From Mesorhizobium sp. B2-3-12 (GTDB lineage: Bacteria; Pseudomonadota; Alphaproteobacteria; Rhizobiales; Rhizobiaceae): DNA of 42,838 nucleotides. Positions 31,420 through 40,713 of the stretch are shown here, piece by piece. The stretch lies in NCBI RefSeq assembly GCF_006442205.1, contig NZ_VFVR01000019.1:1-42838 (forward strand), read 5' to 3'. Made by a program: the position numbers and the translations under genes. Position 1 is the first letter of the stretch. Each line of letters begins with the position of its first letter. The notes under the pieces are model-generated. The model made no database searches, had not been told where the DNA came from, and saw only the letters and a program-made list of their open reading frames with translations.

Positions 31420-33864
31420 TTATTGGATGGTGTCGACTCCGTTGCTCGACGAACCGAAGTCGCCGAGGGTGCGGAACGACAGGTTGAAGCCGATGCTCTG
31501 CGTCACTTCCCTGGTGTTGAGGTCACGCGACTGCGAGTACGTCATCAGATAGGTGAAGCAGGAATCGTTGTAGGCAAAGCCCACACCGTCCTTGACCAGC
31601 AGGCTCTCCTGCAAATCGTAGGTTCCTGTCCCGAACACGCGCCAGTTCTCGGCGAGATGCGTCGATGCGCCGAGCGTGACCTCGTGACGGTCGGTCGTGA
31701 AGCCATAGAGCGGCTGGGCCTGGATGAAGGCATATTTGGCGCTCAACGACACCGGCAGGCCGGAATAGGCGGCTTTCAGCTCGGCGCGGCGGACCTCGAA
31801 GCTCTGTTCGTCGAAACGACCGCTGACCGAGGCAGCGAACCCATTCGGGCTGGTGATGCCAAACAGGCCGACATAGTCGGACTTGGTCGTCTCAAGACCT
31901 GAATTTGCGCCGACATTGACCAGATCGGGTGCCGCGAAGGAGTTTTCGCCGCCGATCTGATAGGATTGGCCGAAGATCGCATTGGTGCCCCAGCCATTGA
32001 TGTAGGAGCCGGAATAACGCATGCCGACATTGGCGCGCGAGCCGCCCTCGATGCGGTCATAACCGGAGAACTTGTCGCGTTCGAACAGCGTGGTCGCGTC
32101 GAACACCATGCTCTGCGCGTCTTCGTTCGGAACGGAGAGGCCCCCGACATACTGTTCGTTCGGACGCAGGAACACCTGCGCCATCGGCTCGAAAACATGG
32201 CTCGACCCGCTGGCCATGGAAAACAGCAGCGGCCAGCTCATCTCCAGCCCGGCGGTCGCCATATAGCGGGCAAAGGACGAGCGCATGTCTTCGTTGGTAT
32301 TTATCACAGGGTTGGCGGCCATCTCCTGAATGGCAGCGAGCGAATTCGATGAAGCGCGGACGTAGTCAACATCGCCCTGGAATGCCAGCAGCGGTGTCAA
32401 AACCAGCCCGTCATCGGTGACGAAGCTCCGTTTCCACTCGGCCTCGGCGGTGAGGCGGCCGGACTCGCCTTCGATACCGCGCACGCGCTGCGCAAGCGTG
32501 GAAGAGTCGTATGGCGTGTTGAAAGCCTCGTCGAGATCTTCGCGGCGGATGACGCGTGTATTGACGTTCAGCGACAACTGGCCACCGGCGACCGATGTGT
32601 CGGGGATATAGGCGTAATCAAGCGAGGGCAGCACCCAGGGCTGCTGGCCGCTTCGCGCGGCGGGATTGTCGTTGGGCGCATCTTCCTGGACTTCGAAATG
32701 CATGGCGCGCACGTCGAAATAATTACGGTCGTTGAGACCGGTCAGGTAGACCGAGGACTGGTGGACATATGAGTTGTACTTAGCAATGTTGTAGGTATTC
32801 GAGAAGTTCTTGTCGGTCTGCAGCAACACGTCCCAGCCGAAATTCCAGCGTTCGTTGATCGCGAACTGCCCTTGCGTGCCCATCATGCCGCGGAACTTGT
32901 TCGGATCGCCCACCGCGCCGGAATCGATATTGTGGCCAGCGGTCGAGGGGAATGCGCCGCTGTCGATGAAGGCGTCCGGATTCTGCTGCTGGATCCCGGC
33001 AACCTTGAAAGTGTATTCGCCGTTGTTGAAGCGCTGGCGCCATTCGGCTTCGCCGAGGAAGCCCTGCTTGGTGTAGCCGCTGCCCGTCACCGTCAGGTCA
33101 TATGTCGGCGAAAGGGCGAAATAATAGGGAACCTTGACGCTGTACCCCAGATGGCTGTTGTAGCCGATGCTCGGGATCAGGAAGCCGCTCTTGCGTTTCA
33201 CCGTCGGGTCGGCGATCTCGAACGCCGGCAGGTAGGCGAGCGGAAAGCCGAAGAACTCGAAATTCGCGTTCTCGAAGCGGACCGTCTTCTTCTCACCGTT
33301 CCAGATGATCTTCCTGGCCTTGACCCGCCATGTCGGCGCCTTGTCAGGCTTGTCCTCGCAAGGTTCGCAGGCGGTGTAGACGCCATTGTGGAAGGTGGTC
33401 AGCACGCCGCCCATGCGCTCGGCGCTTTCGGCGGCGAAATAGGCCTTGTCGACAGTTTCCACGCGTAGCGCGTTGACGAAACCGTCGGCGAAATCGTCGG
33501 TTATGTCGATGTGCTGCGAATTGATCTTGGTGCCGTCGCTGTTGACGATTTCGACGTTGCCGCTGGCAACCATCCGCTTGGTGTTGCGGTTGTAGACGAC
33601 CTTCTGGGCGACGAGGCGGTTGCCGCCATAGTCGATCTGCACGCCGCCGACGGCGGTCACGGTCTGGTTATCGTTGTTGTACTCCAGCGTGTCGGCGGCC
33701 AGCAGCATCTGCGAGCCGGACGGAACCGTGGTCGCCAACTGGCCGACCTCCTGCGCGAAGGCTGGCAACGAGACGCCGCAGGCGACCAGGCAAGCCAAGG
33801 CGCTCGCCGCATAGAGGCGCGCCAAACGGGCCTGCCTGTTGCTGGGCAAAAACGCCTCCCTCAC
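31420..33864 (-). CDS. lptD: LPS-assembly protein LptD
   Basis: An 814-residue outer-membrane beta-barrel that inserts lipopolysaccharide in the outer leaflet. A signal peptide ends near residue 38 (VSLPAFAQ-EV). The OstA/LptA-like N-domain spans about 50-140 (AADTLEYNNDNQTVTAVGGVQI). A cysteine pair, CEPC (166/169), as seen in alphaproteobacterial LptD, and a C-terminal single Cys (YNDSCFTYLMTYSQSRD) could form disulphides. The end, a barrel strand, is IGFNLSFRTLGDFGSSS. The GTG start overlaps the TAG of lptG by one base (TAGTG), so the two are coupled. Confidence 0.97.
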   Translation of the reverse strand: MREAFLPSNRQARLARLYAASALACLVACGVSLPAFAQEVGQLATTVPSGSQMLLAADTLEYNNDNQTVTAVGGVQIDYGGNRLVAQKVVYNRNTKRMVASGNVEIVNSDGTKINSQHIDITDDFADGFVNALRVETVDKAYFAAESAERMGGVLTTFHNGVYTACEPCEDKPDKAPTWRVKARKIIWNGEKKTVRFENANFEFFGFPLAYLPAFEIADPTVKRKSGFLIPSIGYNSHLGYSVKVPYYFALSPTYDLTVTGSGYTKQGFLGEAEWRQRFNNGEYTFKVAGIQQQNPDAFIDSGAFPSTAGHNIDSGAVGDPNKFRGMMGTQGQFAINERWNFGWDVLLQTDKNFSNTYNIAKYNSYVHQSSVYLTGLNDRNYFDVRAMHFEVQEDAPNDNPAARSGQQPWVLPSLDYAYIPDTSVAGGQLSLNVNTRVIRREDLDEAFNTPYDSSTLAQRVRGIEGESGRLTAEAEWKRSFVTDDGLVLTPLLAFQGDVDYVRASSNSLAAIQEMAANPVINTNEDMRSSFARYMATAGLEMSWPLLFSMASGSSHVFEPMAQVFLRPNEQYVGGLSVPNEDAQSMVFDATTLFERDKFSGYDRIEGGSRANVGMRYSGSYINGWGTNAIFGQSYQIGGENSFAAPDLVNVGANSGLETTKSDYVGLFGITSPNGFAASVSGRFDEQSFEVRRAELKAAYSGLPVSLSAKYAFIQAQPLYGFTTDRHEVTLGASTHLAENWRVFGTGTYDLQESLLVKDGVGFAYNDSCFTYLMTYSQSRDLNTREVTQSIGFNLSFRTLGDFGSSSNGVDTIQ

Positions 33865-34946
33865 TAGCCGTCTTCCTTGTATAGCAGGAAAGTCACCCCG
33901 AAGAACATAGCTACCACGACCGGCACCCAGGCGGCTATGGCAGTCGGCACGAACCCCGCCACGCCGAATGCCTTCACCAGCACCGAAACGACATAAAGCA
34001 GAAAGCCGGCAACGACGCCACCCAGAATCATCGTTCCCGACTGCCCCATCCGCGCAAATCGCATTGAAACTGTTGCCGCAATCAGCGTCATGGCGACGAG
34101 CAGGAACGGCAACGCCACCAGCGAATCAAACTGCATGGCAAAGGCATTTGCCTTGAGGCCGAAGGAACGGGCAACCTCGATTTTTCCGGGTAGGTCGTAG
34201 AAAGGAATTGTCTCAGGGCGCGCCAACCGCTCCTGCACGAATTCCGGCTTCAGGTTGGTCGGCACGCGATCGCTCGCCACGGGCTGGATGGTGCCGTTTC
34301 TGAAGGTCTTCACATCCTGCAATTCCCAATAGCCGTCACGCAGGTAAGCACGCGCCGCATCCTTGCGCTCGACGATATTGCCTTGCTGGTCGAGGATGAA
34401 AAACACGGCGTCGGCCATCTCCAGCCCCTGGTCGAGGATGGCCCGCGCGCCGATGATCGTGTCGCCGGAGCTGGTCTTCTGGCGAATCCAGGGCGCGGCA
34501 TCGGCCGAAACCGTGTTGGATTTGCCGGAGCGCAGCTGGGTCTCGATCTGTTCGGACAAGGAGAAGGCGTGCGCGGCGAGCGGGTTGATGATTCCGACCG
34601 ATACGGCGCCGAACAGCAGTGCGCCGATGCAGCATGGCAAGAGGAACTGCCAGGCGGAAACCCCCGCGGACCGCGCGATGACAAGTTCGTAACGTCGGTT
34701 GAGCGAAACCAGCGTCGCCATTGCCGAGAACAAGCCGACAAACGGCACCGTCTGCAGCATGATCATGGGCATTCGAAGGCCCGAAATGGCCATCGCCGTG
34801 CCATAGGTGAACCCCGGCAGGCCGGTGGTGCGGCCGGACAGTTCGGTGAAATCGATCAGGAATACCAGCGCCAGAAGGCCCAGGAAGAACCAGATCGTGA
34901 TCGCCACGTAGCGGAAGAAGAAATAGCGGCCCAGCGTCCAGCCCAT
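33864..34946 (-). CDS. lptG: LPS export ABC transporter permease LptG
   Basis: A 360-residue YjgP/YjgQ permease. With LptF and the LptB ATPase it pulls LPS from the inner membrane and hands it to LptC/LptA. Helices 1-3 lie in the first 130 residues and 4-6 in the last 100, with a periplasmic jellyroll domain between. The opening GRYFFFRYVAITIWFFLGL and the LPMIMLQTVPF-like RMPMIMLQTVPFVGLFSAM region are typical. Start and upstream lptF stop share one base (TGATG). Confidence 0.96.
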   Translation of the reverse strand: MGWTLGRYFFFRYVAITIWFFLGLLALVFLIDFTELSGRTTGLPGFTYGTAMAISGLRMPMIMLQTVPFVGLFSAMATLVSLNRRYELVIARSAGVSAWQFLLPCCIGALLFGAVSVGIINPLAAHAFSLSEQIETQLRSGKSNTVSADAAPWIRQKTSSGDTIIGARAILDQGLEMADAVFFILDQQGNIVERKDAARAYLRDGYWELQDVKTFRNGTIQPVASDRVPTNLKPEFVQERLARPETIPFYDLPGKIEVARSFGLKANAFAMQFDSLVALPFLLVAMTLIAATVSMRFARMGQSGTMILGGVVAGFLLYVVSVLVKAFGVAGFVPTAIAAWVPVVVAMFFGVTFLLYKEDG

Positions 34947-36148
34947 CAGCCGACCCCCTGGCCCGAGGTGCCGCGCCTGGATAGACGCAACTTGAGGGCG
35001 TTCCAGCTTTCACCGACGCGGCTGGCCAGGTTGGTCATCCAGTCCGCCCAGGCAACCGGCAGTTCCATGGTCCGGTTCGACATGATGAACCAGATCGCCA
35101 CCGCGGACGCGACTATCGGCACGCCATAGACCACATAGGAATATTGCGGGACCTCGTCGGCCTTGCTCGCGGCGAAGAAGCCCAGCCAGCGCACGAACAG
35201 CGATATCGCGATGGCCGTGATCAGCGGATTGACGCGCGCCTCGCGATGCGAACGCGCGTCTCCCGCCACAGCGAGCGCGATCAGCGCGAACACCATGGAG
35301 TATGTCCATTCCGAAAATCGCTGGTCGATCTCGGCCCGGTACTCCTGGGGACTTTGTTGATAGTACTTGTCGTTGGGGCTCGGGTTGAGCAGGTATTGGG
35401 TTGTCTGGTCCTTCGGCAGGAGCGTCACCTGGTTGGCCGCCGACATGAAGGCCGACATGTCGAAAGCATAGGACGTGAACCGGATGACACTGAGGTCGCC
35501 CGTCAGCGTCTTGCGATGAATGACGCCGTCATTCATCATCAGGACCTTTTCGCCGCCGCGCTCGATGATGCTGCCGTTTTTGGCGTAATAGACCAGATTG
35601 ACACCCTCTTCGCGCGAATCGGCGACGAAGATGCCACCCAGCCGGTTGTCGGGCAGCCGCTCGCCAATCTGCAGGAACAGTCCGTCCTCTATTTTCCGGA
35701 AGGTGCCTTCCTGGATGATCAGCGACAAAAGGTCGGCACGCGACTCCGCCACCAGGGCGCGGTTCTTCTGTCGCGCATAGGGGTCGATGCCGTTGTCCAC
35801 GGCGAACGAAAAGACGCTGGCGGCAAGCGCCAGCAGCATGATCGGCCGCACGATGGTCCAGCGCGAGGCACCCGACGCATTGACCACCGCGAGTTCCGAA
35901 TCCGAATTCATCACACTCAGTGTCTGGGCGACCGCCACCACCAGCGCGAAGGGCACGACGATTGGAATGATAGAGGGGAGAATGAGCGAGGCGACCTCGA
36001 AGAAGGTCAAAGCCGACTGGCCGCTGTCGGTGACCAGATTGATCTTGGCCAGCACCTGCGTCGTCCACACGATGGCCAGCGTCCAGACCAGCGCCGCCAG
36101 GAAGACCACGAAAGCGCGGCGCATGATGTAGCGTTCAACGACCTTCAT
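34946..36148 (-). CDS. lptF: LPS export ABC transporter permease LptF
   Basis: A 400-residue partner of LptG with the same fold: three N-terminal helices, a periplasmic domain, three C-terminal helices. Diagnostic parts are VERYIMRRAFVVFLAALVWTLAIVW, SLILPSIIPIVVPFALVVAVAQTL and MNSDSELAVVNASG, followed by FSEWTYSMVFALIALAV. The C-terminal tail of about 40 residues is basic. It is the first gene of the lpt operon, and its promoter must lie in the 364-bp gap with pepA. The ribosome site is weak. Confidence 0.96.
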   Translation of the reverse strand: MKVVERYIMRRAFVVFLAALVWTLAIVWTTQVLAKINLVTDSGQSALTFFEVASLILPSIIPIVVPFALVVAVAQTLSVMNSDSELAVVNASGASRWTIVRPIMLLALAASVFSFAVDNGIDPYARQKNRALVAESRADLLSLIIQEGTFRKIEDGLFLQIGERLPDNRLGGIFVADSREEGVNLVYYAKNGSIIERGGEKVLMMNDGVIHRKTLTGDLSVIRFTSYAFDMSAFMSAANQVTLLPKDQTTQYLLNPSPNDKYYQQSPQEYRAEIDQRFSEWTYSMVFALIALAVAGDARSHREARVNPLITAIAISLFVRWLGFFAASKADEVPQYSYVVYGVPIVASAVAIWFIMSNRTMELPVAWADWMTNLASRVGESWNALKLRLSRRGTSGQGVG

Positions 36149-36512
36149 GAAGGCTTTACTCGATTTTCTCGAACGGCATCATGCCACCACGTCAAGGGTA
36201 GCTGTCCGGCGACGCCCGCACAACTGGCTCCGTTGGGCTCCATCAGGCAGGCGATCCGGTTCCCGTCCCACGTCGCGTGCCGCAGCGGGTTGGAGTGTCG
36301 GCGGCAATGGATAAGAAAGGACGAACATCGATGGTTAACCACAGGTTGCGGCATGAAGCGGAGCCGTTCCGCGACGAATCGCCATCGATTCCATGTCTCA
36401 TATGGGTAGCCATTTTGGCAAAGTCTTGCCAAATGCCGGAAAACGACCAAATGTCGCGGATCGCTTCAAACCGCTTCACGCATCATCGCGCACTCCCCGA
36501 AAGCAGGACATG
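36149..36512. other. Divergent intergenic region between lptF and pepA
   Basis: The 364 bp should carry promoters for both the lpt operon and pepA. The main feature is a perfect palindrome at 36414-36433, TTTGGCAA-agtc-TTGCCAAA (8-bp arms), 80-99 bp before pepA, a possible operator. A GGTTAACC site lies at about 36331. The pepA frame is open from 36393, but its codons there lack start signals. No other protein-like frame was seen. Confidence 0.5.
36414..36433. promoter_or_regulatory. Palindromic possible operator upstream of pepA
   Basis: TTTGGCAAAGTCTTGCCAAA has perfect 8-bp arms and a 4-base centre. The location, between divergent lptF and pepA, fits an operator for a dimeric regulator; it lacks a T-run, so it is not a terminator. 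The regulator is unknown. Confidence 0.4.
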
Positions 36513-38036
36513 ATGAATCCGAGACCATCGATCGCCTTTGCAAAATTCGCCGCGCCCCAGACGGCGGCGAGCAGGAAGGGCACGGTCTTCGTGCTGTCGG
36601 CGGATGAGGGCGGCTTGAGCGATACCGCCAGGGCTTACGATCCGGGCAAGACGCTGGATCGGGCTTTCCCGGTCGCCGAGTTTACCGGCAAATTCGCTGG
36701 CATTGTCGAAATCCTGGCCCCCGAAGCAACATCGCTCGATAGATTGGTGGCGGTTGGCACCGGCAAGGTGTCGGGGCTCGACGAATATGCCTGGCTGAAG
36801 CTCGGTGGCACCATCGCGGCATCGCTGCGCAAGGCCACCGACGTGGCCGTGGTCCTCGATCTGGCCGGCGCCTCGCCCGATGGCAAGGACGCCGCGAACC
36901 TGGCGGCGGGCATTCTTCTGCGCGGCTATTCCTTCGACAAGTACAAGACCAGGAAGGATAAGGACGATGGCCAGGGGGGCGGCAAAGCCGAACCGAAAAA
37001 GCCGGTCAAGGTGACCATCCATACCGCCGACCCGGCAGGTGCGAAAAAGGCTTTCGCCGAAGTCGAGGCGGTGGTCGACGGCGTGCTTCTGGCGCGCGAT
37101 CTCGTCAACGAACCGGCAAACGTGCTGGGACCCGTCGAATTCGCCGCCCGCGCCAAGGAACTCGAGGCGCTCGGCGTCAAGGTCGAGATCCTGACAGAGA
37201 AGGAGATGAAGAAGCTCGGCATGGGCTCGCTGCTCGGCGTCGCGCAAGGCTCGCCCCGAGGCGCCCGCATGGCGGTCATGCAATGGAATGGCGGCAAGGC
37301 CAAGGACAGTCCGGTCGCCTTCGTCGGCAAAGGCGTCACGTTCGACACCGGCGGCAATTCGATCAAGCCGGCGTCGGGCATGGAGGACATGAAGGGCGAC
37401 ATGGGCGGCGCCGCCGCCGTGACCGGGTTGATGCACGCGCTCGCCGCGCGCAAGGCCAAGGCCAATGTCGTCGGCATCATCGGCCTTGTCGAAAACGCGG
37501 TCGACGGTCATGCCCAGCGTCCCGGCGACATCGTCACCTCGATGTCGGGACAGACCATCGAGGTGCTCAACACCGACGCGGAGGGGCGCCTCGTTCTGGC
37601 CGATGCTCTGTGGTACTGCAACGATCGCTTCCAGCCTAAATTCATGGTCAACCTGGCAACGCTGACCGGCGCCGTCATGGTCGCGCTCGGCCTGCATTAT
37701 GCCGGCCTGTTCTCCAACAATGACGAGCTGGCACAAAGGCTGACCGCGGCCGGACAGTCAACGCAGGAACGGCTCTGGCGCCTGCCGCTTGGCGCCGAAT
37801 ACGACAAGCTGATCGATTCCAAGAACGCCGACATGAAGAACATCGGCGGCCGCTATGGTGGTGCCATCATCGCCGCGCAGTTCCTGCAGCGCTTCGTCAA
37901 GGACACGCCCTGGGCGCATCTCGACATTGCCGGGACCGCGATGGGCTCGCCGTTGAACGAGATCAACCAGTCCTGGGGTTCGGGTTTCGGCGTTCGGCTG
38001 CTGGACCGGCTGGTGCGTGATCACTACGAGGGCTGA
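36513..38036 (+). CDS. pepA: Leucyl aminopeptidase (M17)
   Basis: A 507-residue cytoplasmic hexameric metallopeptidase removing N-terminal amino acids. The metal and catalytic residues are in GKGVTFDTGGNSIKPASGMEDMKGDMGG (Lys273, Asp278) and NTDAEGRL (Asp355, Glu357, Arg359). A Lys/Gly-rich linker at about 142-166 joins the two domains. I chose ATG 36513: AGG lies five bases upstream, and the adjacent ATG at 36510 is too near it. Divergent from lptF and followed after 9 bp by holC, a common rhizobial neighbourhood. Confidence 0.97.
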   Translation: MNPRPSIAFAKFAAPQTAASRKGTVFVLSADEGGLSDTARAYDPGKTLDRAFPVAEFTGKFAGIVEILAPEATSLDRLVAVGTGKVSGLDEYAWLKLGGTIAASLRKATDVAVVLDLAGASPDGKDAANLAAGILLRGYSFDKYKTRKDKDDGQGGGKAEPKKPVKVTIHTADPAGAKKAFAEVEAVVDGVLLARDLVNEPANVLGPVEFAARAKELEALGVKVEILTEKEMKKLGMGSLLGVAQGSPRGARMAVMQWNGGKAKDSPVAFVGKGVTFDTGGNSIKPASGMEDMKGDMGGAAAVTGLMHALAARKAKANVVGIIGLVENAVDGHAQRPGDIVTSMSGQTIEVLNTDAEGRLVLADALWYCNDRFQPKFMVNLATLTGAVMVALGLHYAGLFSNNDELAQRLTAAGQSTQERLWRLPLGAEYDKLIDSKNADMKNIGGRYGGAIIAAQFLQRFVKDTPWAHLDIAGTAMGSPLNEINQSWGSGFGVRLLDRLVRDHYEG

Positions 38037-38045
38037 CGTTCATCC

Positions 38046-38495
38046 ATGGCCGATGTGCTGTTCTACCATCTGACTGAATCGACGCTGGAGGATGCGCTGC
38101 CGGGCCTGCTCGAGCGCAGCGTGGATCGCGGCTGGCGCGCCGTGGTGCAAACCGGCACCGAGGAGCGGCGCGACGCGCTCGACCAGCATATGTGGACCTT
38201 TCGCGATGATTCCTTCCTGGCGCATGCGACCGATCGCGAGGCATATCCCGGCGAACAGCCAATCCTGTTGACCACGGGTGACGGCAATCCCAACGAAGCC
38301 AAGATCAGGTTCCTGGTCGACGGCGCGGCGCCGCCCGACCTTGCCGGCTACGAGCGTGCGGTGTTCCTGTTCGACGGCCATGACGCGGCACAGGTCGAGA
38401 TGGCCCGGGCGCATTGGAAGACGATGAAGGACGCTGGCCACGCGGTGACCTACTGGCAGCAGAACTCTGACCGCCGGTGGGAGCGCAAGGCGTAG
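38046..38495 (+). CDS. holC: DNA polymerase III subunit chi
   Basis: A 149-residue HolC-type subunit that links the clamp loader to single-strand-binding protein at the fork. The signature includes ADVLFYHLTESTLEDALPGLLERSVDRGWRAVV, then LDQHMWTFRDDSFLAHA, PILLTTGDGNPNEAKIRFLVDGA, and the terminal YWQQNSDRRWERKA. The 9-bp gap after pepA implies a shared message; the ribosome-binding site is poor, suggesting coupling. Confidence 0.95.
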   Translation: MADVLFYHLTESTLEDALPGLLERSVDRGWRAVVQTGTEERRDALDQHMWTFRDDSFLAHATDREAYPGEQPILLTTGDGNPNEAKIRFLVDGAAPPDLAGYERAVFLFDGHDAAQVEMARAHWKTMKDAGHAVTYWQQNSDRRWERKA

Positions 38496-38644
38496 AGCTA
38501 TTCCGGGAAAAGTGTGCGCCTATCTCGGGAAAAAGCGCGTGGCGCTCTCCGTGGGAATTGCGCAAGAGCGAAGGACCGGAGCCGTTCGGCGTTTCCCTGA
38601 AACGATGAACATCTCCAGCCCGGCGACTGTCGCGGGTGACAGTT
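38496..38644. repeat. Probable dispersed intergenic repeat remnant
   Basis: After holC, CGGGAAAAGTGTGCGCC is followed by the similar CGGGAAAAAGCGCGTGG, then GGAATTGCGCAAGAGCG and a GTTTCCCTGAAACGATGAAC end. This resembles a repeat I remember from Mesorhizobium intergenic regions. I cannot confirm it from a second copy in this window. Confidence 0.35.
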
Positions 38645-39160
38645 CTAGAGCCTTGCCTTGATCCGGTTCTGTTTCCTGGTGACGTAGTCGCCGTACTTCA
38701 ATTTCGACGACTCGTCCGACCGGTTCCGATGCTGGCTCCTGAAAATGTACCATTCGCCGTCGGGCGATTTGCGCTTGTAGATCGCCTTGCCGGTCTGGCG
38801 ATGCTCGAAGCAGGTCATGGAGCCTTTCACGCCCCAGGAGCCGTGCCATTTCGCCCGGTAGCACAACTTGCCGCCGCCGGGGATGAACCATATCCCGTCG
38901 CCATAGCTCGGCTGGCCCTTTTCCGTCGACCAGGCGTTGAATTGCCGCTGCCTGACGGCAAAGTATGCGGCCCCGTGATTGCCCCACATCCACGAACGGT
39001 TCCGATAGATCTGGTAGACGCCTTCGTCGGGCACCACGGCGCCCTTTTGCGCCTGCTCGGCGATTTTGGCCGCAGTCTTGGCTGTCGCAGGGACCTGTAA
39101 GCCAAGAAGAACGGAGCAGGCGAATGCCGCTCCGAGACAATTACCCAGCACTCGTTTCAC
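38645..39160 (-). CDS. DUF995 domain protein, exported
   Basis: A 171-residue protein with a signal peptide of about 27 residues (VLGNCLGAAFACSVLLGLQVPATA). The mature part has the DUF995 pattern: PDEGVYQIYRNRSWMWGNHGAAYF, GDGIWFIPGGGKLCYRAKWHGSWG, and a single Cys pair (CYRA, TCFEH). The function is unknown; the family is largely rhizobial and often found near exopolysaccharide genes (recollection). GTG start at 39160, with GGAG seven bases before. It lies 131 bp downstream of the GH26-like gene on the same strand, across two strong hairpins. Confidence 0.85.
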   Translation of the reverse strand: MKRVLGNCLGAAFACSVLLGLQVPATAKTAAKIAEQAQKGAVVPDEGVYQIYRNRSWMWGNHGAAYFAVRQRQFNAWSTEKGQPSYGDGIWFIPGGGKLCYRAKWHGSWGVKGSMTCFEHRQTGKAIYKRKSPDGEWYIFRSQHRNRSDESSKLKYGDYVTRKQNRIKARL

Positions 39161-39197
39161 GGAACTACTCCACGGACTGATTTACGCCACGCCTCAC

Positions 39198-39228
39198 CAT
39201 CATGCCGAAACACCGCTCCGGCATGATG
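39198..39228 (-). other. Strong hairpin between GH26-like and DUF995 genes
   Basis: Perfect 10-bp arms, CATCATGCCG and CGGCATGATG, with an 11-base loop, about 40 bp upstream of the DUF995 start. It lacks a T-run. It may be a regulator site or mRNA structure that sets the ratio of the two products. Confidence 0.5.
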
Positions 39229-39271
39229 CCAATCAAACAAGAAAGATGGAGATCCATCCCGTTCGTGTCGG

Positions 39272-39292
39272 GACGCATCGCAACGATGCGTC
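39272..39292 (-). other. Strong hairpin at the GH26-like stop codon
   Basis: Perfect 9-bp arms, GACGCATCG and CGATGCGTC, with a 3-base loop, touching the last base of the GH26-like stop codon. It lacks a T-run, so it is more likely a Rho-dependent pause or RNA end-protecting stem. Confidence 0.5.
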
Positions 39293-40215
39293 TACGGCAG
39301 GACGTGCTGGGTCACCCTCCAATCGGGCAGACCATAGCCCCCCAGCCACGGCCACACTTCCTTCTGGTTGAAGTAGACAACCGACGTCAGCGCCGGGAAC
39401 TCCGCATAGGATTTGCGGGAATCGTCCTGCCACTTCGAAACATAGTCCTGCTTGCCGACATAGCCGAGTTCCGCCACCACGATCGGCTTGTTGAAACCCG
39501 CGACGCGGTCGTAGCCGGGCTTCAGCATCTCTTCGAACGTACGGTCGCGACCGGCCTCGTCATTGTCCTTTTTCTGCAGGCCGAACACCGACAGGCCGAT
39601 CACGTCGACATAGTCGTCACCGGGGTAGTATTTTTCCAGGCCTTCCTCGCCTTTGGGCGACCACATGTATTTGGCCGCGGGGGCCGCCTTGCGGCAGAGA
39701 TCGACTTCGCGCTTGTAAGCGGAGATCCAGTCCTTGGGAGCCCAGTTGGCCCAAGTGAAGCGGCCGTTCTTGTCTTCCATTTCCTGCGCCCAGCGAATGG
39801 TCACCGGGCTTTTCATCTGCCCCACCAGGCCGCAGATCGCCTGCATATTGGCATCGTACCTGCCGCCCAATATGCCGTCACGCAGTTCGGGCGGGGTGAT
39901 GCGCCAGTCCTTCGACCAGGTCCACGGCTCGATCGTGATCAACAGCGAGCGGTTGCGCTGCAGGGCGTAGGCGTCGGCCAGGGGCAGCGTCGACAGATCG
40001 ACGTCTTCCCAAGGCAGGAACAGTTCCTCGATGCTGGCGGTCTTGTCATTGGTGAAATCGCCATACGGATCGTAGGAGCCGAATGCCGATGCGGCGCTGC
40101 TCGTCTGAACGGGATCCGTCGCGGGGACGGAGCCGGCGCCTCCCGCGGTGGGGAAAGCGGCGCTTGCGCCCAAAATCAACGTGATCACAAGTGCATTTGC
40201 TGCGGAGTGTTTCAT
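39292..40215 (-). CDS. GH26-like beta-mannanase/glycoside hydrolase, exported
   Basis: A 307-residue secreted protein with a signal peptide (about 1-27) and a TIM-barrel hydrolase of GH26 type. The acid/base Glu145 is in TIRWAQEMEDKNGRFTW, and the nucleophile Glu249 is in KPIVVAELGYVG. KYMWSPKG and YYPGDDYVDVIGLSVFG are family marks. It probably cuts beta-1,4-mannosyl or mixed beta-glycan chains in the periplasm or outside. GGGAG seven bases before the ATG is clear. Its divergence from a cellulose-synthase-like GT2 matches the hydrolase-plus-synthase pairing of many polysaccharide loci. Confidence 0.85.
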   Translation of the reverse strand: MKHSAANALVITLILGASAAFPTAGGAGSVPATDPVQTSSAASAFGSYDPYGDFTNDKTASIEELFLPWEDVDLSTLPLADAYALQRNRSLLITIEPWTWSKDWRITPPELRDGILGGRYDANMQAICGLVGQMKSPVTIRWAQEMEDKNGRFTWANWAPKDWISAYKREVDLCRKAAPAAKYMWSPKGEEGLEKYYPGDDYVDVIGLSVFGLQKKDNDEAGRDRTFEEMLKPGYDRVAGFNKPIVVAELGYVGKQDYVSKWQDDSRKSYAEFPALTSVVYFNQKEVWPWLGGYGLPDWRVTQHVLP

Positions 40216-40514
40216 CCTTGATCTCCCATGGCCTCAACTTCCCGCGGAAGCCAAGACTCGCCCGGCGCATCGATGCCTGATCGACACGACTATCCAACAC
40301 CGATCGGCTCTATTGGCGGAATCTGCGGGATTTCGGAGCGACCATAGGCAGGTGCGCGAACCTTGTAAGGAGCCCACCCATTATCTCTCAAGGCGCCAAC
40401 ACCGAGGAGCTTCAGAGAGAAAGTTCGCCGCGATACTCACAAATTCGCGTCAACATTCCGATATATCATCCCTAGCTAATTTAAGAGCCGGACGGGGCCA
40501 AGAGTCAAGAACAA

Positions 40515-40530
40515 TTAACGATCGGTTAAC
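40515..40530 (+). promoter_or_regulatory. CtrA binding site, full consensus
   Basis: TTAA-cgatcgg-TTAAC matches the CtrA consensus TTAA-N7-TTAA(C) exactly. It lies about 300 bp from both flanking gene starts. CtrA is the master cell-cycle regulator of alphaproteobacteria. Confidence 0.6.
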
Positions 40531-40713
40531 CTTGGCGCTCGCGACATGGTTAACGTTGCCCTTTCCCCTCGCCAATCCGTGGGACCCAAGTCCCTCTCGG
40601 TGAAGTCCTCGACGGAATATTTTCGGCTCGCCCTTTGAGGATCTGGTCCCCAAAAGGCCGCGGATTCGTGCCGCGATCCAAGGCGTTGGTTAACCAGTTC
40701 TCAAGACATGTAG

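Noticed and set aside
36145..36450. 101-codon minus-strand frame upstream of lptF
   Set aside because: Composition is not protein-like and it has no ribosome site; the region is a divergent promoter gap.
40450..40653. 67-codon minus-strand frame in the GH26-GT2 gap
   Set aside because: Overlaps the CtrA sites, lacks a ribosome site and shows no domain.
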